45,931 bases of DNA from Acidobacteriota bacterium (GTDB taxonomy: Bacteria > Acidobacteriota > Terriglobia > Acidiferrales > UBA7541). Positions within the stretch are counted from its first letter, which is position 1, and the number at the start of each line of letters is the position of its first letter. The stretch is from positions 5,440 through 51,370 of the forward strand of contig QHYJ01000110.1 of NCBI GenBank assembly GCA_003223255.1. Direction: 5' to 3'. Shown piece by piece: positions 19,771 to 28,753 of this stretch. The position numbers and the translations under genes are program-made. The notes below the pieces were generated by a model. That model worked only from the letters and a program-made list of their open reading frames with translations, made no database searches and had not been told where the DNA came from.

Positions 19771-21132
19771 TTGAGCGCCAAACGTGTTCTTCCTGTTGCT
19801 CTCATGTTGTGCATTCTCGAGTTTGCCCACCAGCATGCGGAAGCAGGCTCCAAAACGGTTGTTTTCGCGCACGTTAACGTCGTGCCCATGGATGGCGACC
19901 GCATCTTGACCGATCAGGACGTAACTGTCGTCGACGACAGGATCTCATCCATTGAACCAGCGGCCAGTCCCATCGTTCCTAAAGACGCGCAAGTCATAGA
20001 GGCGACCGGCAGGTTTCTTATGCCTGGCCTGGGTGAGATGCACGCTCACCTTCCGGAGCCTTCTGATCCGCAAGAGTACATGCGAGCGACCTTGGCTCTC
20101 TACGTGGCGAACGGAGTCACCACTGTCCGTTGCATGCGTGGATTTCCAAATCACCTAGCCACAAAGCGGGATGTGATCTCGGGAAAGTTATTGGGTCCCT
20201 TTCTTTTTCTCGCAGGTCCCGGTCTGGGAGGCGACAGCGTTAAGTCGCCGGAGGATGGAGTTAAGCAGGTACTGCAGCAAAAGTCGGAAGGCTGGGACAT
20301 GATCAAGATATTTCCAGGTCTTAAACGCGCTGAATACGATGCGATCATGACTACGGCGCGACGCATCGGAATGAGGACGGGCGGCCACGTGCCGACCGAG
20401 GTGGGACTCGAACACGCTTTGCAGACCGGCCAAGAAACGATCGAGCATCTGGATGGGTATTGGGAGGCCCTGCACTTCGAAAAGCCGGTGCCGGAAGCCG
20501 GTTTGAGAGAGATGGCCGTAAAGACGCGTGAGGCCGGAGTATGGAACACGCCAACGATGACAATCGTCCGATTCACGCTATGCATGGAGCCTATACAAAG
20601 TGCGCTTGCGAAAAAGGAAATGGAGTACCTACCAAAGTTCCAGGTGGACCGTTGGGTCAAGCTCTCGGAAGAAGTTGTATGCAAGGGGCATTCCGACCCG
20701 AACGTATCCCGGATCGTGCAACAGAACCGGGAGCGGTTCCTAAAGGAATTGAACGATGCGGGAGCGGAAATTCTTTTTGGGACTGACTCACCTAATCTCT
20801 TTGAGGTTCCGGGTTTTTCGGTCTATGAGGAGCTCATAGCCATGCGGCACGCAGGACTCTCGCCCTATGACGTCCTGCTTTCGGCCACACGAAAGGTAGG
20901 ACAGTACTTACACAAAAATGTGGGAACGGTGACCGTTGGCGCGCAAGCCGATTTGATTCTACTCGACGGCAACCCCGTAGAAGACGTTGCAAATGTCCGC
21001 AAACAATCAGGCGTAATGCTAAGGGGCAGATGGTTCCCGCTTTCAGAACTTCAACGCATGCTGAAAGCTATCCATGATTTGCCCGGAAATTACCAAGCCT
21101 CATACCATCAAAAAGCAGAAGCGGGCTCGTAG
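19771..21132 (+). CDS. Amidohydrolase-family protein, exported
   Basis: The product is 453 residues of the metal-dependent amidohydrolase superfamily (imidazolonepropionase/prolidase-like branch). After a signal-like N-terminus (about 1-25), a beta-sandwich leads to the metal site: HAH at His91/His93, a likely carbamylated Lys179 (MIKIFPG), His206 (GGHVPTE), His226 (IEHLDGYW) and the catalytic Asp339 (FGTDSPN). The closing GTVTVGAQADLILLDGNPVED block is typical. The start is TTG 19771 with GGGAG seven bases before it; ATG 19804 is an alternative but would remove much of the signal peptide. The substrate is unknown; many relatives are exported dipeptidases. Confidence 0.85.
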   Translation: MSAKRVLPVALMLCILEFAHQHAEAGSKTVVFAHVNVVPMDGDRILTDQDVTVVDDRISSIEPAASPIVPKDAQVIEATGRFLMPGLGEMHAHLPEPSDPQEYMRATLALYVANGVTTVRCMRGFPNHLATKRDVISGKLLGPFLFLAGPGLGGDSVKSPEDGVKQVLQQKSEGWDMIKIFPGLKRAEYDAIMTTARRIGMRTGGHVPTEVGLEHALQTGQETIEHLDGYWEALHFEKPVPEAGLREMAVKTREAGVWNTPTMTIVRFTLCMEPIQSALAKKEMEYLPKFQVDRWVKLSEEVVCKGHSDPNVSRIVQQNRERFLKELNDAGAEILFGTDSPNLFEVPGFSVYEELIAMRHAGLSPYDVLLSATRKVGQYLHKNVGTVTVGAQADLILLDGNPVEDVANVRKQSGVMLRGRWFPLSELQRMLKAIHDLPGNYQASYHQKAEAGS

Positions 21133-21288
21133 CGGTGGCCGTGCGTAAATACGGTGAGAAGATTGCGCTACACGCCTGCCAAACGCCACAAAAAATGACA
21201 CACTATGAGCGTGCTTGAGAACTGCGTCAGGGGAGTTCAATGCGTTTGTTGTCAGCTGAACTGTGACTGCCGAGAACAGTAGGAACGG

Positions 21289-24243
21289 CTAGAGCAGCGG
21301 CTCCCCGCAGTCTTTCGCAACCGCTTCGCGCGTCGCGTCGCGTAGACGAACCAATTCCCGCCACCCCGCAGAATCTGGCGCCTTTCTGTCGTTATCAACC
21401 GCCTCGGGATAAATCGGCGGATGCACCGTAATCGTCACCCTGCCAGGCCGTGGCAAATAAGCTCCGTCTGGCAAGATTTTCCGCGTGCCGGCCAGCGAAA
21501 TCGGCAGGATGGGCGCGCCCGTGGCCACGGCTGCCTTGAACGCGCCGAGCTGGAACGGCCGCACGCCGTCTCCTCTGGTGAACGTCCCTTCCGGAAAAAA
21601 GAAAATGGACTCGCCATTGCGTAGAAGTTCTTCCACTTCCCCCACCTGCCGCAAACGCGACTCCGGATCGCTGCGGTCAAATCGCAGGTGCCCCATCCGA
21701 TCGAGAAAAGCCCCCACGAACGGCATCCCGCGTACCTCCATTTTCGCGACGAAGTGGTACGGCACGCCCAGGCCGAGCATCAGCGGCAGCACGTCCAAAT
21801 AACTGGCGTGATTGGACGCAAGAACTCTCCCGCCAGGAATATCCATATATTCCTTGCCAATGACGCGCACTTTGCATCCGACCAGCGCGAACAAAATCTT
21901 CACCGCCGAGGAAGTATAGCGGCCCGCAGCGCGATGATCCCGGATGAAATGAAGAATCGCCCAAGTCGGCGCAATCCAGAGGGCAAACACCGCCCAGAAG
22001 TACACGCCATACAGCATTTCGAAACCGCGCTTCAGTCCGCCAAGAATTTCCCGCCGGACATTGTGCACCGTGCTGGTCGTGCACAGCCGCACGATCTGTA
22101 CCCACGCCGGAGCGCGCCCTGCGGAAAGCGTGCCCGCAAGGTAAAGCTGCTTCGTCTCTTCGCGGCGCAATTTTCCACTCGATGTTTTGGGAATGCTTCC
22201 CGGCGGAATCAATTCCACACGATCCGGCGGCAATCCCAGCCCTTGCGAGGCGATTTCCGTAACCTTCGCCGCAATCGCCGCGCGGCGCGCCCCGTCACGT
22301 TCTCGCGTTTCCGCCACCACCACCAGCTTTTCCGTGCCGCTTTCTTCATCGCTCAATCCAAACGCGACCACGCAACCCTTGCGAATCCCTTCAGCCCGCG
22401 TCGCCAACTCCTCAACTTCGTGCGGATACAAATTGCGTCCGCCCTTGATAATGATGTCCTTCACGCGCCCGGTTACGTAAATTTCGCCTTCGGCGCGATA
22501 CGCGCGGTCGCCCGAATTTACCCAGGGAAATCCGCCGTCACTCGCCGTCGGCCCCTCCGGCAGAAGGGCTTCCGTCGCTTTCGGATTGCGATAGTAACCG
22601 CTCGTCGCGGATGGGCCTCGGAACCACAAAAATCCTTCGGTGCGATCCGGCACTTCGTTGCCCTCTCGGTCCACGATCCGCACTTCGTGCCCAGGCAGCG
22701 CCTTTCCGGATGACACAAAGGAAATCGCGGTCTGGTCATCCGCGACGGCAGGCAGCGCGCGCCCCTTCAACGTGAACGTCTCGCGCTCTACGCGATCAAT
22801 CCGCGGCCCGCGACCGAGCGGCGGCACGGTCACGCCCAGCGTGGCCTCCGCCAATCCATAGACCGGCAGTTGCGCTTCGGGACGAAAGCCATATTTCGCA
22901 AAGCGCTCCCCGAAACGCTCCAGCGTTTCCGGGTTCACCGGCTCGGCCCCATTCAGCGCCGCCCGCCACAAGCTGAGGTCCACGCCGTCAATGTCTTTGT
23001 CCGCGATCTTCCGCACGCAGAGCTCGTAGGCGAAGTTGGGCGCCGCCGCCACGGTTCCGCGATGCTTGTGAAACGCATGCAGCCATTTCTCCGGCCGCGT
23101 CAAAAACGCCAGCGGCGACAGCACCGCGACAGGAAGCCCAAAATGCAGCGGCGTGAGCCACGCGCCGATCAAGCCCATGTCGTGATACAGCGGAAGCCAC
23201 GTCACGATCACATCGCCGGGCCCAAGCCTTGCAGCTAGCCCAACGGCGCGTATGTTCGCCAGCATGTTCGCGTGCGTTAGCATCACCCCTTTGGGATCGC
23301 CCGTCGAACCGGACGTGTATTGCAGCATCGCCAAGTCGCTCGCCTTGCGCACGCGGCTCCCGCCGAGGTGTGGCGAAAGCGCGCCAGGCGCCGGCGGAGG
23401 CGCCTTATCCGCCGCTTCGATCACTTTCTCCGCATCCGCCACTTCCTGTAGTGAAGCCACGTGCGGCCGTAACAGCTTCGCCACCGCCTCTCCGCGCCGG
23501 AACGTTAGCAGCATGCATACTTCCGCGTTGTTCAGAATCGCTGATTGCCGCGCTGCGTATTCTTCAATGCGGTCCGCGCGAAACGGCGGATAAATCGGCA
23601 CGGGAACTGCTCCAGCGAGAAGGATTCCCGCATAGGAAATGAAAAACGCCCGCGAAGTCGGCAGCATCAGCGCCACCCGCCCGCCCGCTGGCACACCGCG
23701 CCGCGCCAACTCTTCGGCGAAACGCTGCGCCGCGGCATGCAACTCGCCGAACGTCATGGTGGAGCTAACTTCTCCGGCTGGCCCATCCTCGGTGATCAGC
23801 AGATGCGTTTGCTCCGCGTTGCGCTTGGCGCGGTACCGTAGTATGTCGACAAGTGTCTCGGCCGAAAACACGCCCGCGTCCACGGCGTCGCGATGCCGCT
23901 TCTGCGCCGTCGCCGCCGCTCGCAGCGCGGACTCCGGCTCTGCCAATTCTTCCGCCGTTCCGGGAATCGCGAGAATCGCGTGCGCCAGGTCTTCCGGCGT
24001 GTCAGCCTCCGAGGCCACGCGGTCCAGCAAGCGTACGCCAAACGCACTCTCCAGCCGCGTCAGCAGTTCCACGCGTTCCAGGCTGCCCAACCCCAGTTCG
24101 CGGTCCAATTGTGAGGAGAGGCTCAGCATCGGCAGGGCACCTTGGCTGCCGAGCTCGCTGAGCAAGGTGCGGATGACCTCCAGCACGCGCTCGCGCACGG
24201 CGGAAGTGTCGAGTTGTGTCGCTGGGGTGGCCACGATTTGCAT
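21289..24243 (-). CDS. ACP / fatty-acyl-AMP ligase / 1-acylglycerol-phosphate acyltransferase fusion
   Basis: This 984-residue protein joins three activities. Residues about 15-95 form an acyl carrier protein domain with the phosphopantetheine serine in LGLGSLERVEL (Ser54). Residues about 125-710 form an AMP-binding adenylation domain of the FAAL type, with YTSGSTGDPKG (310-319), LPLYHDMGLIG, YGLAEATLGV (462-471), SGDRAYRAEGEIYVTGR and the catalytic lysine in SSGKLRR (Lys691). Residues about 745-984 carry a hydrophobic segment (748-766) and a PlsC acyltransferase with NHASYLD (811-817) and FPEGTFTR (883-890). Together they suggest activation of a fatty acid, loading on the ACP and transfer to a glycerophosphate-like acceptor at the membrane. 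That order is inference. It is read from a single uninterrupted frame. Confidence 0.9.
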   Translation of the reverse strand: MQIVATPATQLDTSAVRERVLEVIRTLLSELGSQGALPMLSLSSQLDRELGLGSLERVELLTRLESAFGVRLLDRVASEADTPEDLAHAILAIPGTAEELAEPESALRAAATAQKRHRDAVDAGVFSAETLVDILRYRAKRNAEQTHLLITEDGPAGEVSSTMTFGELHAAAQRFAEELARRGVPAGGRVALMLPTSRAFFISYAGILLAGAVPVPIYPPFRADRIEEYAARQSAILNNAEVCMLLTFRRGEAVAKLLRPHVASLQEVADAEKVIEAADKAPPPAPGALSPHLGGSRVRKASDLAMLQYTSGSTGDPKGVMLTHANMLANIRAVGLAARLGPGDVIVTWLPLYHDMGLIGAWLTPLHFGLPVAVLSPLAFLTRPEKWLHAFHKHRGTVAAAPNFAYELCVRKIADKDIDGVDLSLWRAALNGAEPVNPETLERFGERFAKYGFRPEAQLPVYGLAEATLGVTVPPLGRGPRIDRVERETFTLKGRALPAVADDQTAISFVSSGKALPGHEVRIVDREGNEVPDRTEGFLWFRGPSATSGYYRNPKATEALLPEGPTASDGGFPWVNSGDRAYRAEGEIYVTGRVKDIIIKGGRNLYPHEVEELATRAEGIRKGCVVAFGLSDEESGTEKLVVVAETRERDGARRAAIAAKVTEIASQGLGLPPDRVELIPPGSIPKTSSGKLRREETKQLYLAGTLSAGRAPAWVQIVRLCTTSTVHNVRREILGGLKRGFEMLYGVYFWAVFALWIAPTWAILHFIRDHRAAGRYTSSAVKILFALVGCKVRVIGKEYMDIPGGRVLASNHASYLDVLPLMLGLGVPYHFVAKMEVRGMPFVGAFLDRMGHLRFDRSDPESRLRQVGEVEELLRNGESIFFFPEGTFTRGDGVRPFQLGAFKAAVATGAPILPISLAGTRKILPDGAYLPRPGRVTITVHPPIYPEAVDNDRKAPDSAGWRELVRLRDATREAVAKDCGEPLL

Positions 24244-24365
24244 CTAGCGCAGGGCGAGTTTCTGCCTGTGGGCAAACAGGTACGAGCCCTGCAGCTTCCA
24301 CTGGCGTGAGGCTAACACGCAACAGCGCGGAATGCCACTCGGAGTAGGCTCGTTAGGCAACGGGC

Positions 24366-24902
24366 CTACGCGCTTTTCTTTGCTGCTGTCGGCAAGGAAA
24401 AACCCTTCGGCAGCAGCGCCGTGGACAAATCCACGCCCGTCAAATCCGCGCCGGTCAAATCCGTTTCGCGCAAAATCGCCACGCCCATGTCCGCGCCCGA
24501 AAATCGTGCGCCATTCACACGGGCTCCGCGCAAGTTTACGTTGCGCAAGTGCGCCCGTTCGAATCGCACGTTCGAAAGGTCGCACCGGAAAAATTCCACG
24601 CCGCTCGCCTGGGCACCGGTTAAGTCCGCCCCCGGAAGAATTGCTTCCGTCATGTCCGCGTTGCGCAAATCGGTGTTTCGGAGGCGGGCGCCGGAAAGGT
24701 CCGCTCCCGGAAGGCGGGCTGTTCGGAGATCACTTCCTTCCAAATTCGCGTTGCGCAAAATCGCGCCGCTCAAATTCACGCCAGACAAATCCGCGTGAGA
24801 AAGGTCCGCGCCAGTCAGGTCCGCGCGCGCGCCGCCGTCTTTCCCGCGGAAAAACAGTTCATGCGCTTGTAAAACGTCCGTAAGTTTTTCCCCCAGTCCC
24901 AT
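24366..24902 (-). CDS. Pentapeptide-repeat protein
   Basis: The product is about 178 residues from ATG 24902. From residue ~28 to ~162 it is an almost unbroken run of A(D/N)Lxx-type five-residue repeats (ADLTGADLSHADLSGVNLSG and onward), which fold as a right-handed quadrilateral beta-helix. Some pentapeptide proteins mimic DNA and inhibit gyrase, but nothing here shows that role, and gyrase is encoded 16 kb away. The N-terminal 20 residues (MGLGEKLTDVLQAHELFF) are helical. An upstream in-frame TTG at 24923 is an alternative start. It lies just upstream of the fused ligase gene on the same strand and ends 122 bases before it. Confidence 0.85.
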   Translation of the reverse strand: MGLGEKLTDVLQAHELFFRGKDGGARADLTGADLSHADLSGVNLSGAILRNANLEGSDLRTARLPGADLSGARLRNTDLRNADMTEAILPGADLTGAQASGVEFFRCDLSNVRFERAHLRNVNLRGARVNGARFSGADMGVAILRETDLTGADLTGVDLSTALLPKGFSLPTAAKKSA

Positions 24903-25136
24903 AAAATAACCAGTCCTGTCCAAGATGATCGTGTTGTCTTTGATTCTGCCAATTTTACCGGAAGTGGCTGGGCGCGTGGAACTCGCTAGGAAAATCTTGA
25001 AAGGCGTGACGGCTCTTCATTCCGAGGAGTGAAGCGCGGCTTGATGTCAGCACAAGCGAGGCCGCGGCGAGCGTCGCAAAACGGTATTCATGGCTTCGAT
25101 GCAGCAGCCGCTTCCCGCCGATTCTTGCTTACAGTC

Positions 25137-25499
25137 CTAGGCCGCAACGGGTGTCGCGGCGGACGAAGTCCCGATGGCGGAGTAAAGTGCGTCTCGGAGC
25201 GCCACCTCGCGCGGATCTCCGGTCAACACGCCCCGCATCTGGCTCGTCACGTAGGCGTAACCGACGGCCGCTACCGGATCCGCAAAGCCAAGAGAGCCGC
25301 CAGAGCCGGGTGACCCGAAGGAGCTCGCGCTAGCGCTGCCGAACGACCACACCGCGCTCGGCTTCATGAAACCCAGGGAGAACTGCACCTCCGCCTTCAG
25401 GCATTGGTCATAAAACCCGCGCGCCGGCGGAATCGCCGGAGCGGCCAACAGGTCCAGCGTTTCTTTGCGCAAGCCCAGTTCACGTCCGCCCACACAGGT
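25137..25499 (-). pseudogene. Remnant of a serine hydrolase (beta-lactamase/esterase class C family)
   Basis: The last ~120 codons match the C-terminal end of the beta-lactamase-fold serine hydrolase family: LGFMKPS, FGSPGSGGSLGFADPVAAVGYAYV and DPREVALRDALYSAIG are typical of it. Upstream of about 25499 the frame stays open, but its translation no longer resembles the family. The catalytic SxxK and YxN motifs are absent, so only the 3' end survives. The open frame continues to 25784 on the - strand. I call it a degraded copy rather than a short gene. Confidence 0.6.
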
Positions 25500-25750
25500 C
25501 CGGTGACCGTCGATAAGTCCCGTTCTTCGCACCGCAAATTCCGAAGGCTTTTCGGCACTCGTCTGAGGAGCAGGGCCCGGACGGCCTAGTGAGGCATACG
25601 ACGTTGCAGGCGAAGCAACCACTTCATGCAGCGATGGGGGCGCGAAGAAATTGCGCGATCTGGTCGGGCACTTTCGCCATAACTGCGTAAGCCGCCACTG
25701 TGTCTGTTTGCGACCTGAGATGGTAGCACTACCGGATCCCGGATTTCCCC

Positions 25751-25779
25751 GTGAAAAACTTGCGGAAGGCTCGTAAAAT
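25751..25779 (+). promoter_or_regulatory. Candidate promoter for the secreted unknown protein
   Basis: GTGAAA (25751-25756, four of six matches to TTGACA), a 17-base spacer and TAAAAT (25774-25779). The -10 ends 10 bases before ATG 25790, the same spacing as at 8922 and 13536. If real, the in-frame GTG at 25751 is part of the promoter and not a start codon. Confidence 0.45.
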
Positions 25780-25789
25780 TTCATTGGGG

Positions 25790-26797
25790 ATGTTCAGGGC
25801 CTTTCCAACGCGGCCAAGCATGCGGAACGTTTCGTTGCGGCTCGTGTATCTCGGGATTCTTCTGTTCTTCTTTGCGGCGGTCATTGCGGCGCAAGCGCAA
25901 GACCGCGAAGAGGAGATCATCGCCAACCTGGCCGGCGGATGCGTCATTGTGCACGTCGCGCGCGACACCATCGTTTTCGCCGCCATCGATCACGCCGTCG
26001 AATCGAACTCCATTCCTCCCCGCGTCGCTGGCGTCGACTCCACGCACATTGGCGTGCTCTTCGGCGCTTCCGAATGGCGCATTCCTGCCGATCCCAAGCC
26101 CATCCGCTTGGACCGCAATTATCAGCGTGTGGGCCCTCAAGCGCGCGAAGATACTGTGCCTGGGGAAGCCGAGCCGGATCTCGAGCTCATCGGCACCGTG
26201 TTCCTCGAGAAGCTTCGTCCGCTCGTTGGCCGGTTGCACCACAAGGTCGATTTCTCTCCCGATGACCCTGTCTTCCAAATGGTCATCATCGGCTATGCGC
26301 CGGGCGGCTACGGCCCCGAGGTTTGGGTCGTCGAATATCACATGGAGCAAGAGCAGATCGCCACGCGAGGTGAGGAATACTGGCAGACGCGCGTCCTGCG
26401 GCCGCACTTCACGCAGCTCTACCCGCCGGAGAAGCATGCGCCGCACACGTTAGTCGAAAGCCGCTATCCCGCGAACCTGAAAGGGCCGACGCTGGAAGAA
26501 ATGATCAAGAGCAATGACCCGCGCCTCGGTGCCGTGCTCCACGAGCCGCGTTTCGAGAAGGTGCTGGAGAACCTGCGCGGTGGCACAGCCCAGAAAGCCG
26601 CCCCCGCCGATTCCATCGATTTCATGCGCGCCGTCATGCCGCTGCTTGCGGGAAATTCTTCTTATGTCATTGGCACGATGGATGAGCAGCACGGCATGAA
26701 TTGGGTCGTTCCCCCTTCCGAGCCCATCGAAAAGGCCGAAGAAGACAGGAACCGCCCGCCCGACGCCCCCACCCTCCGCCGCCCCATCAAACCGTGA
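25790..26797 (+). CDS. Secreted protein of unknown function
   Basis: The product is about 335 residues from ATG 25790, with a signal peptide or N-terminal anchor (SLRLVYLGILLFFFAAVIAA, cleavage near AQAQ-D). The mature part begins with a GGCVIVHVARDTIVFAAIDH segment and then HIGVLFGASEW. This pattern of paired strands is faintly like Ntn-hydrolase folds, but I would not assign it. A later segment has VDFSPDDPVFQMVIIGYAPGG, and the C-terminus is Pro/Arg-rich. GTG 25751 and ATG 25817 are other possible starts. The gene stands alone and its function is not recognised. Confidence 0.6.
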   Translation: MFRAFPTRPSMRNVSLRLVYLGILLFFFAAVIAAQAQDREEEIIANLAGGCVIVHVARDTIVFAAIDHAVESNSIPPRVAGVDSTHIGVLFGASEWRIPADPKPIRLDRNYQRVGPQAREDTVPGEAEPDLELIGTVFLEKLRPLVGRLHHKVDFSPDDPVFQMVIIGYAPGGYGPEVWVVEYHMEQEQIATRGEEYWQTRVLRPHFTQLYPPEKHAPHTLVESRYPANLKGPTLEEMIKSNDPRLGAVLHEPRFEKVLENLRGGTAQKAAPADSIDFMRAVMPLLAGNSSYVIGTMDEQHGMNWVVPPSEPIEKAEEDRNRPPDAPTLRRPIKP

Positions 26798-27038
26798 CCA
26801 TTAAACCCAGCAAGAAACAGCGATCCGTAATTGCGGCTTTCTCCGATGAGGTCCTTAATTCGGAGACCTGTGGGCTTGTTCCCTTTGCGCAAATCCCGAA
26901 TTCGGTCGATGGCCCTGCCAACGGACTTAGCGCGAGCTTCTTTCGTTCCGGTAGCCCCCGGTGGTAACCTTGACGGCGTGACCGGGGCGCGGGCTTCACG
27001 GTGATCTCAACGTCCACACCCCAATGGAACTTCGAGCA
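26798..27038. other. Intergenic gap, nothing recognised
   Basis: This is a 241-base gap between convergent genes. Both strands have short open frames with no ribosome-binding site and no family pattern. No strong hairpin with a T run is seen. Confidence 0.3.
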
Positions 27039-27458
27039 TCACAGAAGCCTTTCGATGGGATCGCCCGGGCGGACGATGCCGCCTTCCAACACGCGGCAAA
27101 GCATCCCGCGCCGGCCCCAGAGTTCTTTGCGCAGCCCCTGCCGGATCCGCTCCATCTGATTGCACGGCGTGCACACCAGGGTGACTTCCAGGCGCGCTTC
27201 GCCAATGCGGAGCTGCTGGCCAATCGACAGGCTGTTCACGTTCAAGCCATCGGTGGTGATATTCTCGCGTAGGAGGCCGGGCTGCAACTCCATGGCTTCC
27301 AGCGTTTCGCGGTCCACCAGCAAGATCTGCCGACCGCTGCCTGGCTTTGCGTGCGCGCAGCCCTCCAGGCCAAAGTCCGCCAGGATTCTTGCCTCCCGAA
27401 GCTCCTCCATCGGCACATGTTTCTTCGGCGCTCGGAACAGGTTCTGTACCCTGGCCAT
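27039..27458 (-). CDS. MOSC domain protein
   Basis: The product is 139 residues and consists of a MOSC (molybdenum cofactor sulfurase C-terminal) domain. Visible are the N-terminal RVQNLFRAPKKHVPMEEL strand-helix, FGLEGCAHAKPGSGRQILLVD, LRENITTDGLNVNSLSIGQQL and the conserved cysteine motif VTLVCTPCNQMERIRQGL. Stand-alone MOSC proteins are thought to handle sulfur for molybdenum enzymes or detoxify N-hydroxylated compounds; the exact role here is unknown. It begins six bases after the purD stop and is surely cotranscribed with it. Confidence 0.82.
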   Translation of the reverse strand: MARVQNLFRAPKKHVPMEELREARILADFGLEGCAHAKPGSGRQILLVDRETLEAMELQPGLLRENITTDGLNVNSLSIGQQLRIGEARLEVTLVCTPCNQMERIRQGLRKELWGRRGMLCRVLEGGIVRPGDPIERLL

Positions 27459-27463
27459 ATTCT

Positions 27464-28753
27464 TCAGTTCCCACTCGCCTTCAGCGAATTGAAATGCCGC
27501 CCGATGTCCTTGCGGTAATGCATGCCCTCGAAGTGAATTTTCTCCGCAGCCGCATAGGCTGCCCCTAGAGCCGCCCCCAGAGTTGGACCGGCCGCCGTCA
27601 CCCCAAGCACTCTCCCGCCGCTGGTGACCACCTCGTCGCTAACGCCCTGGGTGCCCGCATGCAAAACCTTCACACCGGTAATCTGCTCCGCGCCGGCTAG
27701 TCCCTCGATGCGCTTTCCCGATTCGAATCGCCCCGGATACCCGCCCGACGCAAGCACCACGCATGCACTCGCACCAGGCTTCCAACGCAACTTGGATGTT
27801 TGCAGGTTCCCGGAGGCTACGTTTTGGAGCACGTCCGCCAGATCAAAGTCCATTCGAGCCACGATGGCCTGCGTCTCGGGATCGCCCAGTCTGCAATTAA
27901 ACTCCAGAACCTTAGGACCGGAGTTCGTCAGCATCAACCCGATGTAGAGGAAGCCTTGATAAGGAATGCGATCAGCCGCTAAGCCCGCCAACGTCGGTTG
28001 AACGATGGTCGAGACAATGGTTTTGCGCAGCGCCTCCGGCAGCAAGTCATCGGTCGAATACGCTCCCATCCCTCCGGTATTGGATCCCTGGTTCCCGTCG
28101 TAGACGCGTTTATGGTCGCGCGTCGGAACCAGTGGCGCATAGCTGTTTCCATCCGACACCACGATGAAAGAAAGCTCGTCGCCTTCGAGTCCCTCTTCCA
28201 AAAGGATGCGCTTTCCCCCGGCGCCGAGTTCGCTTTTCTCCATCACGCGCTCGATGAAATCGCGTGCCTTTTCGAAATTCTGGGCGACGAGAACGCCTTT
28301 GCCCGCGCACAAGCCGTCCGCCTTAACCGCTACGGGAAAAGGAACGTTGTGCAGGGCGGTGTATGCCTTGCTTGCGGATTCGAAAGCGCCGTACGTTCTC
28401 GCAGTTGGGATGCTGTGCCGCTGCAAAAACTCCTTCGAAAAAATCTTGCTGCCTTCGAGCTGCGCCGCTTGTTTCGACGGTCCCACAATCGCCCAATGAC
28501 GCTCGCGGAAGGCATCTCCAATGCCGTTTACTAACGGCAGTTCCGGTCCCACGATGGCCAGGTCGGGCCGCATCTTTTCCGCGAAGGCCACCAGTGCGGC
28601 CACGTCGCCTGCATCAATGGCCACGCATTCTGCGTCGGCAGCGATACCGCCGTTTCCCGGTGTGCACCAGATTTTCTCCACGCGCGGGCTCTGCTTCAAC
28701 TTCCACACCAGCGCGTGCTCGCGCCCGCCGCCGCCAATCACCAGAACTTTCAT
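27464..28753 (-). CDS. purD: Phosphoribosylamine-glycine ligase
   Basis: PurD (GARS) joins glycine to 5-phosphoribosylamine using ATP, the second step of purine synthesis. The product is 429 residues, the family length. The N-terminal MKVLVIGGGGREHALVWKL block, the ATP-grasp domain (FPVAVKADGLCAGKGVLVA; LLEEGLEGDELSFIVVSDG), the signature RDHKRVYDGNQGSNTGGMGAY and LEFNCRLGDPETQAI are all intact. The MOSC gene follows after a few bases in the same operon. No riboswitch-like structure is evident upstream. Confidence 0.97.
   Translation of the reverse strand: MKVLVIGGGGREHALVWKLKQSPRVEKIWCTPGNGGIAADAECVAIDAGDVAALVAFAEKMRPDLAIVGPELPLVNGIGDAFRERHWAIVGPSKQAAQLEGSKIFSKEFLQRHSIPTARTYGAFESASKAYTALHNVPFPVAVKADGLCAGKGVLVAQNFEKARDFIERVMEKSELGAGGKRILLEEGLEGDELSFIVVSDGNSYAPLVPTRDHKRVYDGNQGSNTGGMGAYSTDDLLPEALRKTIVSTIVQPTLAGLAADRIPYQGFLYIGLMLTNSGPKVLEFNCRLGDPETQAIVARMDFDLADVLQNVASGNLQTSKLRWKPGASACVVLASGGYPGRFESGKRIEGLAGAEQITGVKVLHAGTQGVSDEVVTSGGRVLGVTAAGPTLGAALGAAYAAAEKIHFEGMHYRKDIGRHFNSLKASGN

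Noticed and set aside
21688-22713. A 341-codon + strand open frame
   Set aside because: It is antisense to the FAAL-PlsC part of the fused ligase; basic, low-complexity translation.
24244-24585. A 113-codon - frame overlapping the pentapeptide gene
   Set aside because: It is a different-frame reading of the pentapeptide repeats (GFDRRGFDGRGF), which gives false regularity.
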